DNA from: Pseudogymnoascus destructans
Lineage: Eukaryota; Ascomycota; Leotiomycetes; Thelebolales; Thelebolaceae
NCBI RefSeq assembly: GCF_001641265.1
Contig: NW_020167536.1
Span: 62,001 to 126,000, forward strand
Length of the DNA: 64,000 nucleotides
Direction: 5' to 3'
Shown piece after piece: positions 10,886 through 22,069 of this stretch. Position 1 is the first letter of the stretch. The number at the start of each line of letters is the position of its first letter. The notes beneath the pieces are model-generated. The model was not told the DNA's origin and searched no databases. It saw only the letters and a list, made by a program, of their open reading frames with translations. The translations under genes and the position numbers were made by a program.

Positions 10886-12717
10886 ACGTGGTTTACCACC
10901 AAACGGAACATCCCACCAAATGAAACACTTTCCGATAGCATCGCAACCTCAAACCCAATTACTCCACCCTAACACATTAAAATTAACTACACTCAATTGA
11001 ACTCTCTTCTCCTAATATCTCTTCAACCTCTTGACAGGTTCGTACATTATGCCCAGTCTTGCCGCACCTCCCACAGCGCCGCGAAGTCGACGGACCAGCC
11101 TCTACAGCACCCTCCTCATTTGACCTTTTCTGTCGTTTCAACCCTTTATCCTCTTTTTCAGCGATCAGTTTTTGAGCATCTTCTATAGTAAGTGACCCTC
11201 CATCTTGGACACGTGTACGCTTGGCTTTCCGACGCTTTGAAAGTGCTGTGTTGGCCTAAGGGTCATTTGGTGCGCAATGCGGTCTGTACCCTTCACCAGC
11301 TGCTTTACAGCTGAAAAAATCGTTGTTGGGGAGCTTCCTTGATGAATTCCAATTCTATTCTGTACAAACTTAGACTGCAAAATTGCATCAGCTGGGGTTT
11401 GTGGCGTTTGAGGGACCCAAGGCTCAGCCTCTAGTAGGCGGGATCCAGTTGGTGTTGGCGTCCGTAACTTGATATCAAGCTTTGAGAGAACTGCTTCTGG
11501 GTTGTACGGGACTAGGCCAGTACCTCGAAAGCCAGCTAGGATATTTTCAGTTGTCATTGTATGGTCGTGGGCAGCCTTGAATGCAATAAAGAACTCAATC
11601 TTAGTGATATGGGTAATAGAGGCCTTAATGAAGACCTCAAGTTCTCGACCATACATTCGCTTTAGTACACTAAAACACCCAACATCAAGAGGCTGGGTAA
11701 GATGTGAGGAATGTGCAGGGAGACAGAGCGTAATAATGTTGTTCTCCTTGCAGTACATATCAAACTGGGCAGATAGGTGGCTCTCATGGCCATCTAGGAC
11801 AATCATCCGCCAGACCCCTTGTGTTCGTACACGTGTATGCTGATTAAAATGTTTTATCCAGTCTAGACCTGTACCATTGTCGGTCCAGCCATTTGGTGAG
11901 GTCTTGATGGCCCAAGTAGGTGGAAGGCCGCACTCTGTGTACCAAGGCGCAAGGTGATGCTTGCCTTGTACAATCAAGTATGCAGGCACTACAAAGCCGT
12001 CTGCACTCACACATTCAATCGCTGTTGCCCATTCCCGATTACCAGACTGAAGCTGTTTTGCTCGGCCTTTTCGATCTGAGCTCGTAACAACCATATTCCC
12101 ACAGATAACACCCATCATAAAGCCCGTCTCATCAAAGTTGTAGAAGTCAGCATCCTGGATGCTGTACTTCGCCTGCATGTTCTTTACCAGCTCAAACCAC
12201 TTTGTTATACAATCAGGATCTTCGCAGAGGGCTCGCTGGAGGTCGTACGCACGAGAGAGACGCGTCTTAAGCTTTGGTTCATTGTGTACAAAGCGGTAGG
12301 GCCAGTTTTTTCCAACTGGGGGTTCGCGATGCGTCGCACGGAGGAGATTCGCTATATCTCGTACATCCTCAATTCGAGGTGGAAATCCTCGCAATCTAGG
12401 TCAAGTACGTATCGTATGAGCTCCTCTTCCTCAATTGGGGTCAATGGACGTTGTTTGTCACGTCTACCAGCTCGTGGTTGGCTTCCGTGTATGCGACAGG
12501 TAAGTGTTACATGTGGGCCCTCATATAGCTGCGCAGCACGTCGGATGGACAGTTTGTGGGGTGATTTAGTAGCTTGAATGGCTAGTAAAACTCGGCCTTC
12601 ATTAGCTTTCTGAGGCATCTTTTTGTTGTGGTGTGGTGGAGTAATTGGGTTTGAGGTTGCGATGCTATCGGAAAGTGTTTCATTTGGTGGGATGTTCCGT
12701 TTGGTGGTAAACCACGT
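10886..12717 (-). mobile_element. Pogo-2: pogo-like element with perfect 83-bp TIRs and TA target duplication
   Basis: TIRs at 10886-10968 and 12635-12717 are exact inverted copies over 83 bp starting ACGTGGTTTACC. TA lies at 10884-10885 and 12718-12719. Each TIR holds a tandem pair of 17-bp units (CCACCAAACGGAACATC, CCACCAAATGAAACACT). The transposase is on the minus strand and broken by two small frameshifts. Perfect TIRs with a broken gene suggest a young copy mobilised in trans, or sequencing errors. Confidence 0.9.
10983..12618 (-). pseudogene. Pogo-2 transposase with C-terminal CCHC zinc knuckle, two frameshifts
   Basis: Starts at ATG 12618-12616 (MPQKANEGRVLLAIQ). An N-terminal helix-turn-helix part runs to about 12370, where one missing G (compare Pogo-3, AKGFPPRLSVVED) shifts the frame. 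The main frame continues with the DDE core: YNFDETGFMMG, MIVLDGHESH, LTQPLDVGCF. A second shift near 11260 leaves the first frame after DRIAHQM. The shifted frame continues with a coiled-coil-like segment and the knuckle CGRCGKTGHNVRTC, ending at TAA 10985-10983. Without the two shifts it would be about 545 residues. No activity is expected as sequenced. Confidence 0.85.
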
Positions 12718-12795
12718 TATAGTAAATGAAAATTATACTGAAAATTCTACCCTATTGTCATTAATAAGCCACTATGTAATGCTTACTACTAGCTA

Positions 12796-14656
12796 ACGTA
12801 CATGTATAGCGAAAGCGCCAAACAAGCGAAAGCGCCAAAATGATGCGGTGACCAAACCCCCCAACTAAATGTTAAATTCCTCAACAACAAAACATGCCCC
12901 ATAAAAACGATGAAAGCCAATTAGTGCTAGCTATCCAGGCTATGCAAAGCGACCCAAAGTTACGCCTTCGAGTTGCTGCTAGGATCTATTCTGCGGACCA
13001 CCGCAAGCTAGGTCGTCGTCTAGAAGGTGTACCTTCACGACGCGATATCCAAGCCAACTCACGGAAATTAACTAACCTAGAGGAGTCCGTCCTTGTTCAG
13101 TATATACTCGACCTAGCTGCCAAAGGGTTTCCTCCTCGGCTGTCTGTTGTTGAAGATATGGCAAGTCGACTACTTGCAACACGCGACGCGTCACGCGTTG
13201 GGTCGCGTTGGGCTTCAAACTTTGTTAAGCGGCGTGTAGAGCTCCAGACACGCTTTCAGCGCAAATACGACTACCAGAGGGCTAAGTGCGAAGATCCAGA
13301 AGTTATTAATGGCTGGTTTGAGCTTGTGCGTAACACAATTGCGAAATATGGTATCGATGAAGCAGATATCTACAACTTTGATGAGACTGGGTTTATGATG
13401 GGCGTTATCTCAACTGCTATGGTTGTAACAAGCTCAGATGGGCGGGCAAAAGCAAAGAAGGTACAGCCTGGTAATCGGGAATGGGTTACAGTAATCCAAG
13501 GCATTAGTTCTCAAGGTTGGGCAGTACCACCATTTATCATTGTTGCAGGCAAAAACCACCTTACATCTTGGTATGAGAATAGTGGATTTTCAAGCGATTG
13601 GGTGATTTCTGTTACTGAAAATGGCTGGACTACAAACGAGAGAGGCATGGATTGGATTCAGCACTTTGAGAAGCATACAAAGGCCCGGAGTGTTGGTGGT
13701 TATCGCTTGTTAGTCCTTGATGGTCATGAGAGCCACCACTCAGATGAGTTTGAGGAGTACTGCAAGGAACACAACATTATTACGCTTTGTATGCCTGCTC
13801 ACTCTTCTCATCTACTCCAGCCACTTGATGTTGGCTGTTTCGGCCCGTTAAAGCAGGCCTATGGTTGGCAAATTGAAGATATGATGCAGGCTCATATTTC
13901 TCATATTACAAAGGATGACTTCTTTCCTGCCTTCCACGCTGCATTTAACACTACAATGACGGAAAGTAACATTCGAGGCGGGTTCCGAGGGGCAGGGCTT
14001 CTTCCATTTGACCCTGAGAGAGTGATATCTACACTTGATCTTAAGTTAAGGACACCAACGCCTCCAAGCTCCCGCCCAGGTACTGCTCAACCTTGGGTTT
14101 CTCAGACACCAAACAACCCAATTGAAGCTATGTCACAGTCTACATTTAATTAAAACTCGGATTTCACGCCATCAAAATAGCTCTCCAACCTCAATCTATG
14201 CAGCTGTTGACCAGTTTACAAAGGGTGCATCGCAAATAATGCATCAATTAGCACTGCTAAAGGCAGAGAACCAAAACCTACGACAGGCAAATGAAGTACT
14301 AAGCAAGCGCCGGAGAGCTAGGAAAACACGACTACAGCAAGGAGGATCACTTAGTCAACAAGGGGCGCAAGAGCTACAGGATGAGAGGGATGTTGTGCAG
14401 CAGGTAGAGCAGGAAATAAGGGCAAGCCGTGGTCGGAAGCCAAGGGAAGAAACCCGTGCCCGTCGCTGTGGCAAGTGTGGTGAGACTGGGCACAATGCGC
14501 GCACGTGTCAGATTGTAATAGACACCTCTGAGGAAGAGGACTCCGAGTAGTTTCAATTGATTTCTAATGTTGTGGTAGATTTATCGCAATGTTTGTCGTG
14601 AGGGTAGATAATTTTGGCGCTTTCGCTTGTTTGGCGCTTTCGCTATACATGTACGT
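12796..14656 (+). mobile_element. Pogo-3: pogo-like element with perfect 46-bp TIRs and TA target duplication
   Basis: TIRs at 12796-12841 and 14611-14656 are exact inverted repeats starting ACGTACATGTATAG; TA flanks at 12794-12795 and 14657-14658. The TIR contains two 17-bp-spaced copies of AGCGAAAGCGCCAAA. It sits only 78 bp from Pogo-2, in opposite orientation, with an AT-rich spacer (12718-12795) and no gene between. Confidence 0.9.
12894..14550 (+). pseudogene. Pogo-3 transposase with C-terminal CCHC zinc knuckle, one frameshift
   Basis: The first frame (ATG 12894, 419 residues to TAA 14151-14153) holds the helix-turn-helix part and complete DDE core: YNFDETGFMMG, LLVLDGHESH, LLQPLDVGCF. 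At CATTTAATTAAAAC (about 14145) one extra base shifts the frame by +1. The other frame continues naturally as KTRISRHQNSSPTS, then a coiled-coil-like segment and the knuckle CGKCGETGHNARTC, ending at TAG 14548-14550. The catalytic part is intact; only the zinc-knuckle tail is separated. A sequencing error in an A/T run is a real alternative. Confidence 0.87.
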
Positions 14657-14658
14657 TA

Positions 14659-14946
14659 TTTAAAAGTGATAATTATATAACACTCACCCAGCTACTACCT
14701 CCCTTGCCATTCTATAGGAATAAGGGTTGGTTGTTTTTCTGTTAGTTATGGCATAACCTAGAGATTATAGCACGTGCACATGTGACAGTTGCTCTAGAAA
14801 TGCATACGATATGACATATCCTAATTCTAATCTATGATGACGATGATGATAATGATATTTATTTACGTCTAGTAGGACGTAGGTGTAACCTACAGCCCTA
14901 AAACCTCCTAAAGGGTATAGGGATGTGCTAAGCTATAGGTTTATGT
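14659..14946. other. Intergenic AT-rich spacer
   Basis: Nothing coding was recognised. A short GATGAT-rich microsatellite-like run lies near 14835-14860. The solo LTR at 14947 follows after its TSD. Confidence 0.4.
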
Positions 14947-15421
14947 TGTAACGCTGACTTCTAAACGATAGAAGACACAGAGGTTCTCTTGCGTAAAGGT
15001 TTACTTATCAGAGGAGGCAGGGGATCAGACACAAAGGCTTCAAGTAACACGTTACTAGTATATAACAAATACTGTATTGAGTTGAGCACGAAGCTCCTAT
15101 CTAAGGAAATACTATCTACTTATATAGTGGCGTCGTGCCTAGTGGACTCTTGGGAACTCACTCGAGTCCTCGGAGTCCTGGACTCTTAGGACTCTTCTCA
15201 TCATCCTGCGAGTCCGTCACGTGCCTAGTGGACTCCTGGGAACTCACTCGAGTCCTCGGAGTCCTGGACTCTTAGGACTCTTCTCATCATCCTGCGAGTC
15301 CGTCACGTGATACTTTCGGAACTACTATTCCCCGCTGCCCCTCCAGGTACCAGGGCCGGTCTCATGCGACCTCCCTCCTTCCTGTCCTGTAGTTGGCCAG
15401 CCTTCTTGTTCCGTCGTAACA
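14947..15421 (-). mobile_element. Solo LTR-A with U3 module type 2, 475 bp, TSD TATGT
   Basis: Reading on the minus strand it begins TGTTACGACGGAAC and ends AGTCAGCGTTACA. TATGT lies on both sides (14942-14946 and 15422-15426). It carries two copies of an 86-bp tandem unit containing CACGTGACGGACTCGC and the shared TATATAAGTAGATAG core. It is nearly identical to the LTR at 62912 and related to the Gypsy-1 3' LTR at 28567. Confidence 0.9.
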
Positions 15422-15999
15422 TATGTATAGAGTATGACCTTAGAGAGCAGTTCTTATGTGTTTGCGTGGCTATAGGGCCTGTTAACTAAGCGCCTTCCCT
15501 GCTAGTTAGCATTATGTTTGATAGTAGAGGGCAGTGCCTTAGAGGTTCTCCTAAAAGGGGGTGTATGTAGGACTAGTTGGTCTAATGTTATAAGCCACTA
15601 CAAGTGTGATATGTAGTATGCCCTATGGCCTTGCTATAGAGTTACAGCTCTATAGCTTAGTAGTAGGTGGTAACATAGTAGGAAAATTAGGAATATAGTG
15701 TCGTTGGTTACAGTCACATGATAAGAGTTAAGGCAGGTTAGCTGAGTCGGACCCGTTTCGGGTACTTAAGGAGATTGACCCAACAGGGTCCCTCTCCCTC
15801 AGTGATGGAAGGTATCTGAGTCAGACAAGTTACAGTCACGTGGTGAGAGTGAAGGCAGGTTAGCCGAGTCGTAAGGGTGTTTGACCTAGACCCCAACTGC
15901 TAGTTTGCAAAAATATAGAGTAGATATCCTCTAGGACTACCTAGAGCCCTATCAGGCTAGCAGATGGCTTTCTTAGGCTAAGTTGATTATTATAGGTAG
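15422..15999. other. Decayed AT-rich spacer with an LTR-E-related piece at 15708-15875
   Basis: Most of it shows no coding content. Bases 15708-15875 match the internal part of LTR-E (GGCAGGTTAGCTGAGTCGG and the GGGTACTTAAGGAG stretch). That copy is truncated, ending at GCCGAGTCG. Confidence 0.5.
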
Positions 16000-16001
16000 T
16001 A

Positions 16002-16167
16002 CAGTCACCGACCACTGCTATTAACCGAATCGCAAAACCACCCGCGAAGCCACCGAACGTAGATAATTAATTTGCTCGTAACATATGCAATTTGAGAGTG
16101 ATAGATGTAAAAATCGATCCATTGTAATTAGAATTGAAAGCTCTACAAAATAAGCCCCTATAGTATA
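16002..16167 (-). mobile_element. Tc1-1 element, 3' end piece (TIR side), separated by Pogo-4
   Basis: TA at 16000-16001 is followed by CAGTCACCGACCACTGC, a plausible Tc1-type TIR end. On the minus strand the frame of the Tc1 transposase at 18538-19506 continues across the Pogo-4 insertion into this piece (YTIGAYFVELS). The opposite TIR was not found; the other end is lost near 19507. Confidence 0.6.
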
Positions 16168-16247
16168 ACGTCCTCTACAAGCGAGTGTCACATACAAGTG
16201 AGTGTCGCACGCAACGAACACAACGCGCTCCTTATGTGTAATGCAAG

Positions 16248-18417
16248 ATGCCTCAACAAGTTGATATTCCATCAACTAATCTTGAAGGTAGAATATATAT
16301 TGCTATCGAAGCTATTAGATTACGCCAATTTAATAGCATTAGGGCAGCTGCAAAGGCCTCAAATGTCTGTCCTAAGCTACTTGAGAGGCGCCTAAAGGGA
16401 ATATGCCCACGACGCGACATTACACCAAAAACTCAAAAACTCACTTGCTTGGAAGAATCAGTTGTTATTCAACATATCCTCGACCTAGATTCACGGGGGT
16501 TTTTGCCTAGGCTTCGTGCTGTTGAAGATATGGCCAATCAATTACTCGCATCTCGAGGTGTGGGCAAGGTTTGAGTTAATTGGGCTTCCAACTTTGTTAA
16601 ACACCATGTTGAGCTTAAAACAAAGTTTAATCGCAAATACGACGATAAGAGAGCTCTATGTGAAGATGCAGAGCTCATAAAAGCATGGTTTACACTTGTA
16701 CAAAACACTACTGCAAAGTATGGAATTACCGATGCAGACACCTACAACTTTGATGAGACGGGTTTTCAAATGGGCATTATTACAACAGCAATGGTTGTTA
16801 CAAACTCTGAACGGCAGAATCGACCTAAAGCAATTCAACCTGGAAACAGAGAGTGGGCAACAGTAATTCAAGGGATTAACACGCAAGGATGGTCAATCCC
16901 ACCGTTCATTATTATGAGTGGGAAGAACCATCTTTCAACATGGTATGATGAAAATATACCACAAGATTGGATTCTCGCAGTAAGTGAGAATGGATGGACG
17001 ACAAATGAACTTGGATTTCAATGGATCCAACATTTTCATAAGCATACAAAGCATTGTACAGTTGGTGCACATCGCCTGTTAATTCTAGATGGCCATGAGA
17101 GTCACTATTCTCTACCGTTTGAGCAATACTTAAGGAGAATGGTATAATATTGCTTTATATGCCTCCGCACTCATCTCATCTACTTCAACCGCTTGATGTT
17201 AGTTGCTTTGGACCACTTAAGAAGGCATATCGACGGCAAGTTGAGAGCTTAATCCGCACTCATATAAACCATGTTACGGAAGTTGAGTTTCTTCCTGCCT
17301 TTATGTCATGACACTCCTTCGATATTTGTGTCATGACCCTTCGATTCGCTTTAGTCTCTAGTACTTATTTCACTATGTCATTCACTTCACCTGCTTCGCT
17401 CACTTCGCTCACTTCGCTTCACTTGCTGACCTAGATCAGCCCCAATGTTGACTACTGGCTTAGGCTCTCTTGTTATTGGCTTGCTGCACTAGGGCTCACT
17501 TAGCTAGGGTTCAGTTAATTAGTGCCTTCGCTTATTTGGCACTAGGGATTTTTACTGTTATATAAGCACTTATTGCTCATGTCTCTTATTGATCTTTAGC
17601 TAGCAAATTATATACTACTTGGCCTTCTTGCAATTCCTCCTGCTTCGACTTACTTTGCATTCCCTTACTTCGAGTCGAACCACTTGGCCAACCTGTTAGT
17701 CTCACCACTTGACCCCTGTGGTATAAAGTATATGCTTTGGAGCCTGAACTACTATACCTTGTCCTACTGCTTCGAGTATCAAAGTCTTCACATTATACTT
17801 CGGATACTTCTGCAGACTTGAAGGTCAGCCTCAGTTCGAACTGTCCTTACACTTTAAGCAGGCTTTCACAGACGCAATCACAAAGCAGAACATCTGCAGT
17901 AGTTTTCGAGCTACAGGGCTAGTTCCATTCTGTCCTGATGTTGTGTTGTCACAGCTTGACATTCAACTACGGCCTTTAACACCACCAACCTTTGAGGATG
18001 CTTCATGGGAACCTAAAACACCACACAATCTAATAGAGCTAGCAAGTCAAACTACACATCTTAAAGATCGCATTATATGCCATCAAAATAGCTCACCAAC
18101 TCCTATTAACAATGCACTAGACCAGTTGTTAAGAGGTGCTCAAACAATGGTGCATTCTGCTGTTCTAATGAAGGCGGAAGTTCAGGCCTTACAACAAGCA
18201 AATGAAGTTGCAAGTCAGCGCAAAAAGCTAAAAAAAAAAGCGTATACAACAAGGAGGGCAGGATGTACTTGCTCACCTAGCTGTGGAAGAGCAGATATCT
18301 CAAGAACTATGACAGGGTGGCGGGGTTGAAAGACAGCAACGACGTTGCAGAATGTGTGGTAAGACTGGGCATAATGCTTGCACATGTCAAAGGGATTACG
18401 AAGATACTATAGAATAG
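16248..18417 (+). pseudogene. Pogo-4 transposase, broken by a stop, frameshifts and an LTR insertion
   Basis: ATG 16248 (MPQQVDIPSTN). An in-frame TGA at about 16572 follows LLASRGVGKV. The DDE core is readable: YNFDETGFQMG, LLILDGHESH, then a frameshift near 17140, and LLQPLDVSCFG. The LTR at 17304-17851 separates FLPAF from KQAFTDAI. The C-terminal part ends after another shift with knuckle CRMCGKTGHNACTC and TAG 18415-18417. It is the same clade as Pogo-2 and Pogo-3 by layout and sequence, but older. Confidence 0.83.
17304..17851 (+). mobile_element. Solo LTR-D, 548 bp, TSD CTTTA, inside Pogo-4
   Basis: Begins TGTCATGACACTCC and ends GTCCTTACA. CTTTA flanks both sides (17299-17303, 17852-17856), and removing it joins the transposase codons. 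It contains a CACTTCGCT microsatellite-like run (about 17390-17425) and a TATA-like GTTATATAAGCAC near 17560. No other copy is seen in the window. Strand is inferred from the TATA position. Confidence 0.83.
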
Positions 18418-18537
18418 GTGTATAATTAATTTAATTAATTTTCTAGTCTATAGTTGTTGTTGTTAGAAAGTTTGTTACGATCTGTCAATTGCATGCGACA
18501 CTCACTTGTATGCGACACTCGCTTGTGGAGGACGTTA

Positions 18538-19506
18538 TAGTATAAATAATGAGTATTCTAGTATTTTGTATGCCACCCGTCTGCTTGAATGATGCCTCAA
18601 TTCTACTTGGCATACTCTTATACAATTTATCAAACAATGACTTGTCTAATGTGTCCCATGCTGCTTGCAAACATGATTCTAGATGCTGTCTTGCATGTTC
18701 TGAGTTTGATTTATCCTTTGCAATTTCAGGGAACATCTCACACACCCAGGTTTTCAAGTGCCACCAAATGTGCTCAATTGGGTTGAGGTCGGGTGAGTAG
18801 GGCGGCCACCCATAGAGTGTAGTAATCATATGCTCCTCAAGAAAGTCTGTAACCATACCCGCAGTATGGATAGGAGCATTATCTTGCATAAATGAGTAGC
18901 TAGAGTCAAGACTCTCAAAAACAGGGAGGAGTTCTGCTTCTAAAACCTCAAGGTATGAGTTTGCAGTATATCCAAACTTCTTTGACTCAAAGTCACGGTC
19001 CATAAGGTATAAATTGCTCTGGCCTTCTGCCCAAAAGGCCCCCCAAACCATGATCTTTATGTTCTTCTTTGTACTGTAGGTTTGGATCATCTCCTGCTGC
19101 CACTTCTGAGCAGGTGTGCGGAAACACCACTCGCTCCTGTTACCCCGCCCCCGCTCAACAGAGCACTTATCACTCCACACAACTTGACCCCAATCCTCTG
19201 CTGTCCAATTCCTCTGTGCTAAACACCATGCAAGCCGTTTAGCCGCATGTATTGGCAGTAGGAAAGGCCGACACTTTGCACGCCAATTGCCTATGCCTGC
19301 TTCTTGTAGTATCCTCTTTATAGTTGATGTTGAGCAAGCAACATTACAAGCATCCTTTACTTCTTGGTATGTATCCTTTGGGTTTAGGCATACGTGGCAG
19401 AGTATAAGGCATTGCTCTGCTTCTGTATATGACTTTCCCTGTGGTGTACGGGGTAGGCTCCTGCCTTCGGTGCGTATTGAGTCAACTGCAATTGTATATC
19501 GTGCGG
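18538..19506 (-). pseudogene. Tc1-1 transposase (DDE_3, Tc1/mariner), lacking its N-terminal domain
   Basis: On the minus strand an open frame runs from about 19500 to the Pogo-4 boundary. Motifs: QVVWSDKCSVERG, IKIMVWGAFWAEG, FMQDNAPIHTAG, WPPYSPDLNPIEHIWWHLK, i.e. the D-D-E triad of Tc1 transposases. The upstream part (RTEGRSLPRTPQGKSYTEAE) fits the linker before the core. The paired helix-turn-helix is missing on this strand. Pogo-4 interrupts the last codons. A recombinational loss of the N-terminus is likely. Confidence 0.85.
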
Positions 19507-19606
19507 TGCTTCAGTCGAGGTGGTCAATTAAGCCCATACGTGGGCAGATTATCAGGAGGCAGTCGGAGGGTGCAACACCTACTAAGATTGCACACGACCT
19601 AAACCC
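19507..19606 (+). pseudogene. Tc1-type helix-turn-helix fragment on the opposite strand
   Basis: The plus strand reads IKPIRGQIIRRQSEGATP and TKIAHDLN, a good match to the first helix-turn-helix of Tc1-like transposases. It directly abuts the truncated minus-strand Tc1-1 gene in head-to-head orientation. It is either an inverted N-terminal exon-sized piece or a piece of a second copy. Confidence 0.5.
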
Positions 19607-20140
19607 TCCTCCTTCAAATATTCGAATCGAATGGCTTCCTGTGAATTCAACAAGCCGTACACAACCTTTTAGATCAAGGGATTATTCAGAATTTCAAGGT
19701 CTATTACTAGTGGCAACAGCTTCTCATAATGCTTTCTTCTTTCGATAAACAAGAAGATCCATATTTAATCATCACACTTCGACACGCAGTTCAATGGGCC
19801 CTCTAAGTTTGGAATACAGATATTATAAATCAAATGAGATAGAAGAAAAAGAAGAGCCAGAACAGCCTTTGCTAGCACTATAGGAAGCTCGCTAGGCTCT
19901 TTAAGTTCTTGTAGAATATACAGAATGATCGAACAAGCTTGGAAAATCATATTCTAGGGCCTTAAAATGCCTTACTACTGATATTAAAGCCCTAATAATA
20001 TCATCGAGGCAGCAGAGTACTCTAGATAGTTGGTTTACATAGTCATTCAATCTAAATCACGTGTTTCCAGTATACTGATATTTCAATTATAATGATATTC
20101 AAGTGTTCTCAAAATTACATTGCTATAACAGGGGTCCTAC
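19607..20140 (+). pseudogene. Decayed pogo transposase fragment (Pogo-5 family)
   Basis: Begins PPPSNIRIEWLPVNSTSR, matching Pogo-5 PPPSNIHICWLPANSTSR around the third catalytic Asp. Beyond this only broken traces remain (QPF, EIF..., AT-rich with many stops). Confidence 0.6.
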
Positions 20141-20618
20141 TGTAGGCAACTAATCCTAGACTTCTTTAGCGACCTATTCTGCTGTCCACATCTGCCCTAT
20201 AAAACATTTGCTCAGCACCCTACCAAAGTCTGCGACAAGAAGTCTAAAAAAATGGGCCTCCGCCTATAAAGTTTGTTATCTGACTAGCCCTGCATGCAAC
20301 ACGGACTACTTAATGTGTGCCTTAGTGTTGGCTTATGACGAAGCTCTAAGGTACCAGTCAAAGCACTAATCGTACGACAAACTAACATGCCATACCTACA
20401 GTAATGGCACTCATGGATGTGCACCTGTTTATGAAGATCCAAGTAGCTTTCCTTTAACTATTAAGCTCCATGAAACATTTTTTTACTTATTGCAACCTCT
20501 ATAGTAATAACGAGTGGATAAACTACCTGAAGGCCTCATGGCCTTATAGAAACCACAACAGTCAAACTCTGACAATGAAAGTACACACGCTAGTCGTCGA
20601 GGCATCCTAAAGGCAACG
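20141..20618. other. Decayed, unassigned sequence, possibly Copia-derived
   Basis: No intact frame. Short readable pieces exist but I could not place them. The sequence continues after the solo LTR at 21555. Confidence 0.3.
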
Positions 20619-21554
20619 TGTAATGGTGGGTGCACCAGATGTGAGAATCTAGCCACCCAAGGAAGGGATGAATTTACTAAGACAACACACTGTCTTAGGA
20701 AACAGAGCCAAAGGGTTGTAGCTTAGACTATTCCACAACGCAGCAATCAGGTGTGTGATGTAGTGAAGTGGTTCAGACAAGTTGCAACAAATGTTGAGTC
20801 TGGGAACTCAGGGGTAAGTCAGAGGTTAACACCTCACTGACTTTTTTCAGAAACAAGGAGTAACAAGATGAATGCTTGGAAGCTTGGAAAAGACGTGGAA
20901 GTAGTCGATTTACTGTATTGTCTGCTTGCCCTTTCTTAAGGAAAGGGCAATCCTATTTATGCTAAAGGAATGTAGTTCTCTCATTTTCCAAGACTTTCCA
21001 TGACTTACCAGGCTTGGTAACTGTAGTCGACGTAAGAGAATCCCATAGAACCATCTCTTAGGTTCGTAGCCTATAGGAAGTAAAAGGAGGTCCAAGGTCA
21101 GAGTACCCCTATAGACAAATTATGTCATAGACAAATTATGTCATAGACAAATTATGTCATAGACAAATTATGTCATAACTTAACCAATCTTGTGGGTAAC
21201 TAAAGAGCGATGACATGTAATGAATCATAGAGGTTCGTAGGAGCTTTTAGAGCTATCGTTCATGCTCCTAGGCCTCTAGTTGGTAGAGATATGTCATGTG
21301 GTAGTATGAGTGATGTCATGTAATGAATCATAGAGGGTTGTAGAGATATGCTATGTGTAATATCGGCCCAGTAACTAAGGAGCGATGACGTGTAATGAAT
21401 CATAGATGGTTGTAGCAATCGTTGAGTAGTATTGCTCTTGTTGTTGGTGTGATAAGCCAAAATATGTATAGTGACTTGTAGGTTTGAGGAGGAGATTTCC
21501 AAGTTTGCTCTTGAGTTTGATAGCAAACTGAGTGCAACGAATGTCAGTATGACA
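20619..21554 (-). mobile_element. Solo LTR-C, 936 bp, TSD CAACG
   Basis: Reading on the minus strand it begins TGTCATACTGACATTCG and ends CACCCACCATTACA. CAACG is duplicated at 20614-20618 and 21555-21559. It contains a 16-bp tandem unit (TAGACAAATTATGTCA) in four copies near 21113-21180, and the CATAAATAGG core near 20950. Other copies of the family lie at 40979 and 42019, and a truncated one at 4575. Confidence 0.9.
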
Positions 21555-22069
21555 CAACGGCAGCATCTTAAACTCTGAACATTATAGATGGGACCAAGAA
21601 TATAAGTCCAGTTACGACAACTACAGGAGAGGTTTATTGAAAGAGCCCTAGGGGCTTGGCACTAGAATCGCCAGCTTCACTAGAGATCACTAAACTGCTC
21701 CCCTGACATCAGTGCAAGGATATCAGAACCCTATATCATATTAGTAAGATATCTGTATTATATTAGGTTTAGTGGTTAATGAAAACTCTTCACACCCAAA
21801 TGCATAGTCTATTATTTTCTCAGGTTATGAGCCTGGATTAGCGTGATAATACTCTATTTTTCTGCTTCATCTAAAGCGCAAGCTTGCTGGATGTAAAAAT
21901 ACATGACTAAGTCCCTACTAGACACTGAATATTATAATACTCCTGAACAGAAGGGATCGCTGCCGCATTGCGATAAGCAGACCGATGCAAGATATAGGTG
22001 CAACTATACGAAAGAAAAAGAGAGGACACATCTCGGATCTTAAAGAAGTGTCTTGCAATATACAAGAAG
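21555..22069. other. Decayed sequence with a Copia-type LTR start near 21630
   Basis: About 80 bp from 21630 (GGCTTGGCACTAGAATCGCC) match the beginning of the LTR at 29614. The rest is AT-rich with no recognised gene. It ends at the Gypsy-1 5' LTR. Confidence 0.4.

Larger units (their letters stand above)
16168..18535 (+). mobile_element. Pogo-4: pogo-like element inserted in Tc1-1, itself interrupted by solo LTR-D
   Basis: Imperfect TIRs of about 47 bp (16168 on, and ending at 18535) start ACGTCCTC and differ at few positions. TA flanks at 16166-16167 and 18536-18537. The TIRs contain 17-bp-spaced units ACAAGCGAGTGTC(A/G)CAT and ACAAGTGAGTGTCGCA. The element is inside the 3' end of the Tc1-1 transposase gene. 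Confidence 0.85.
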
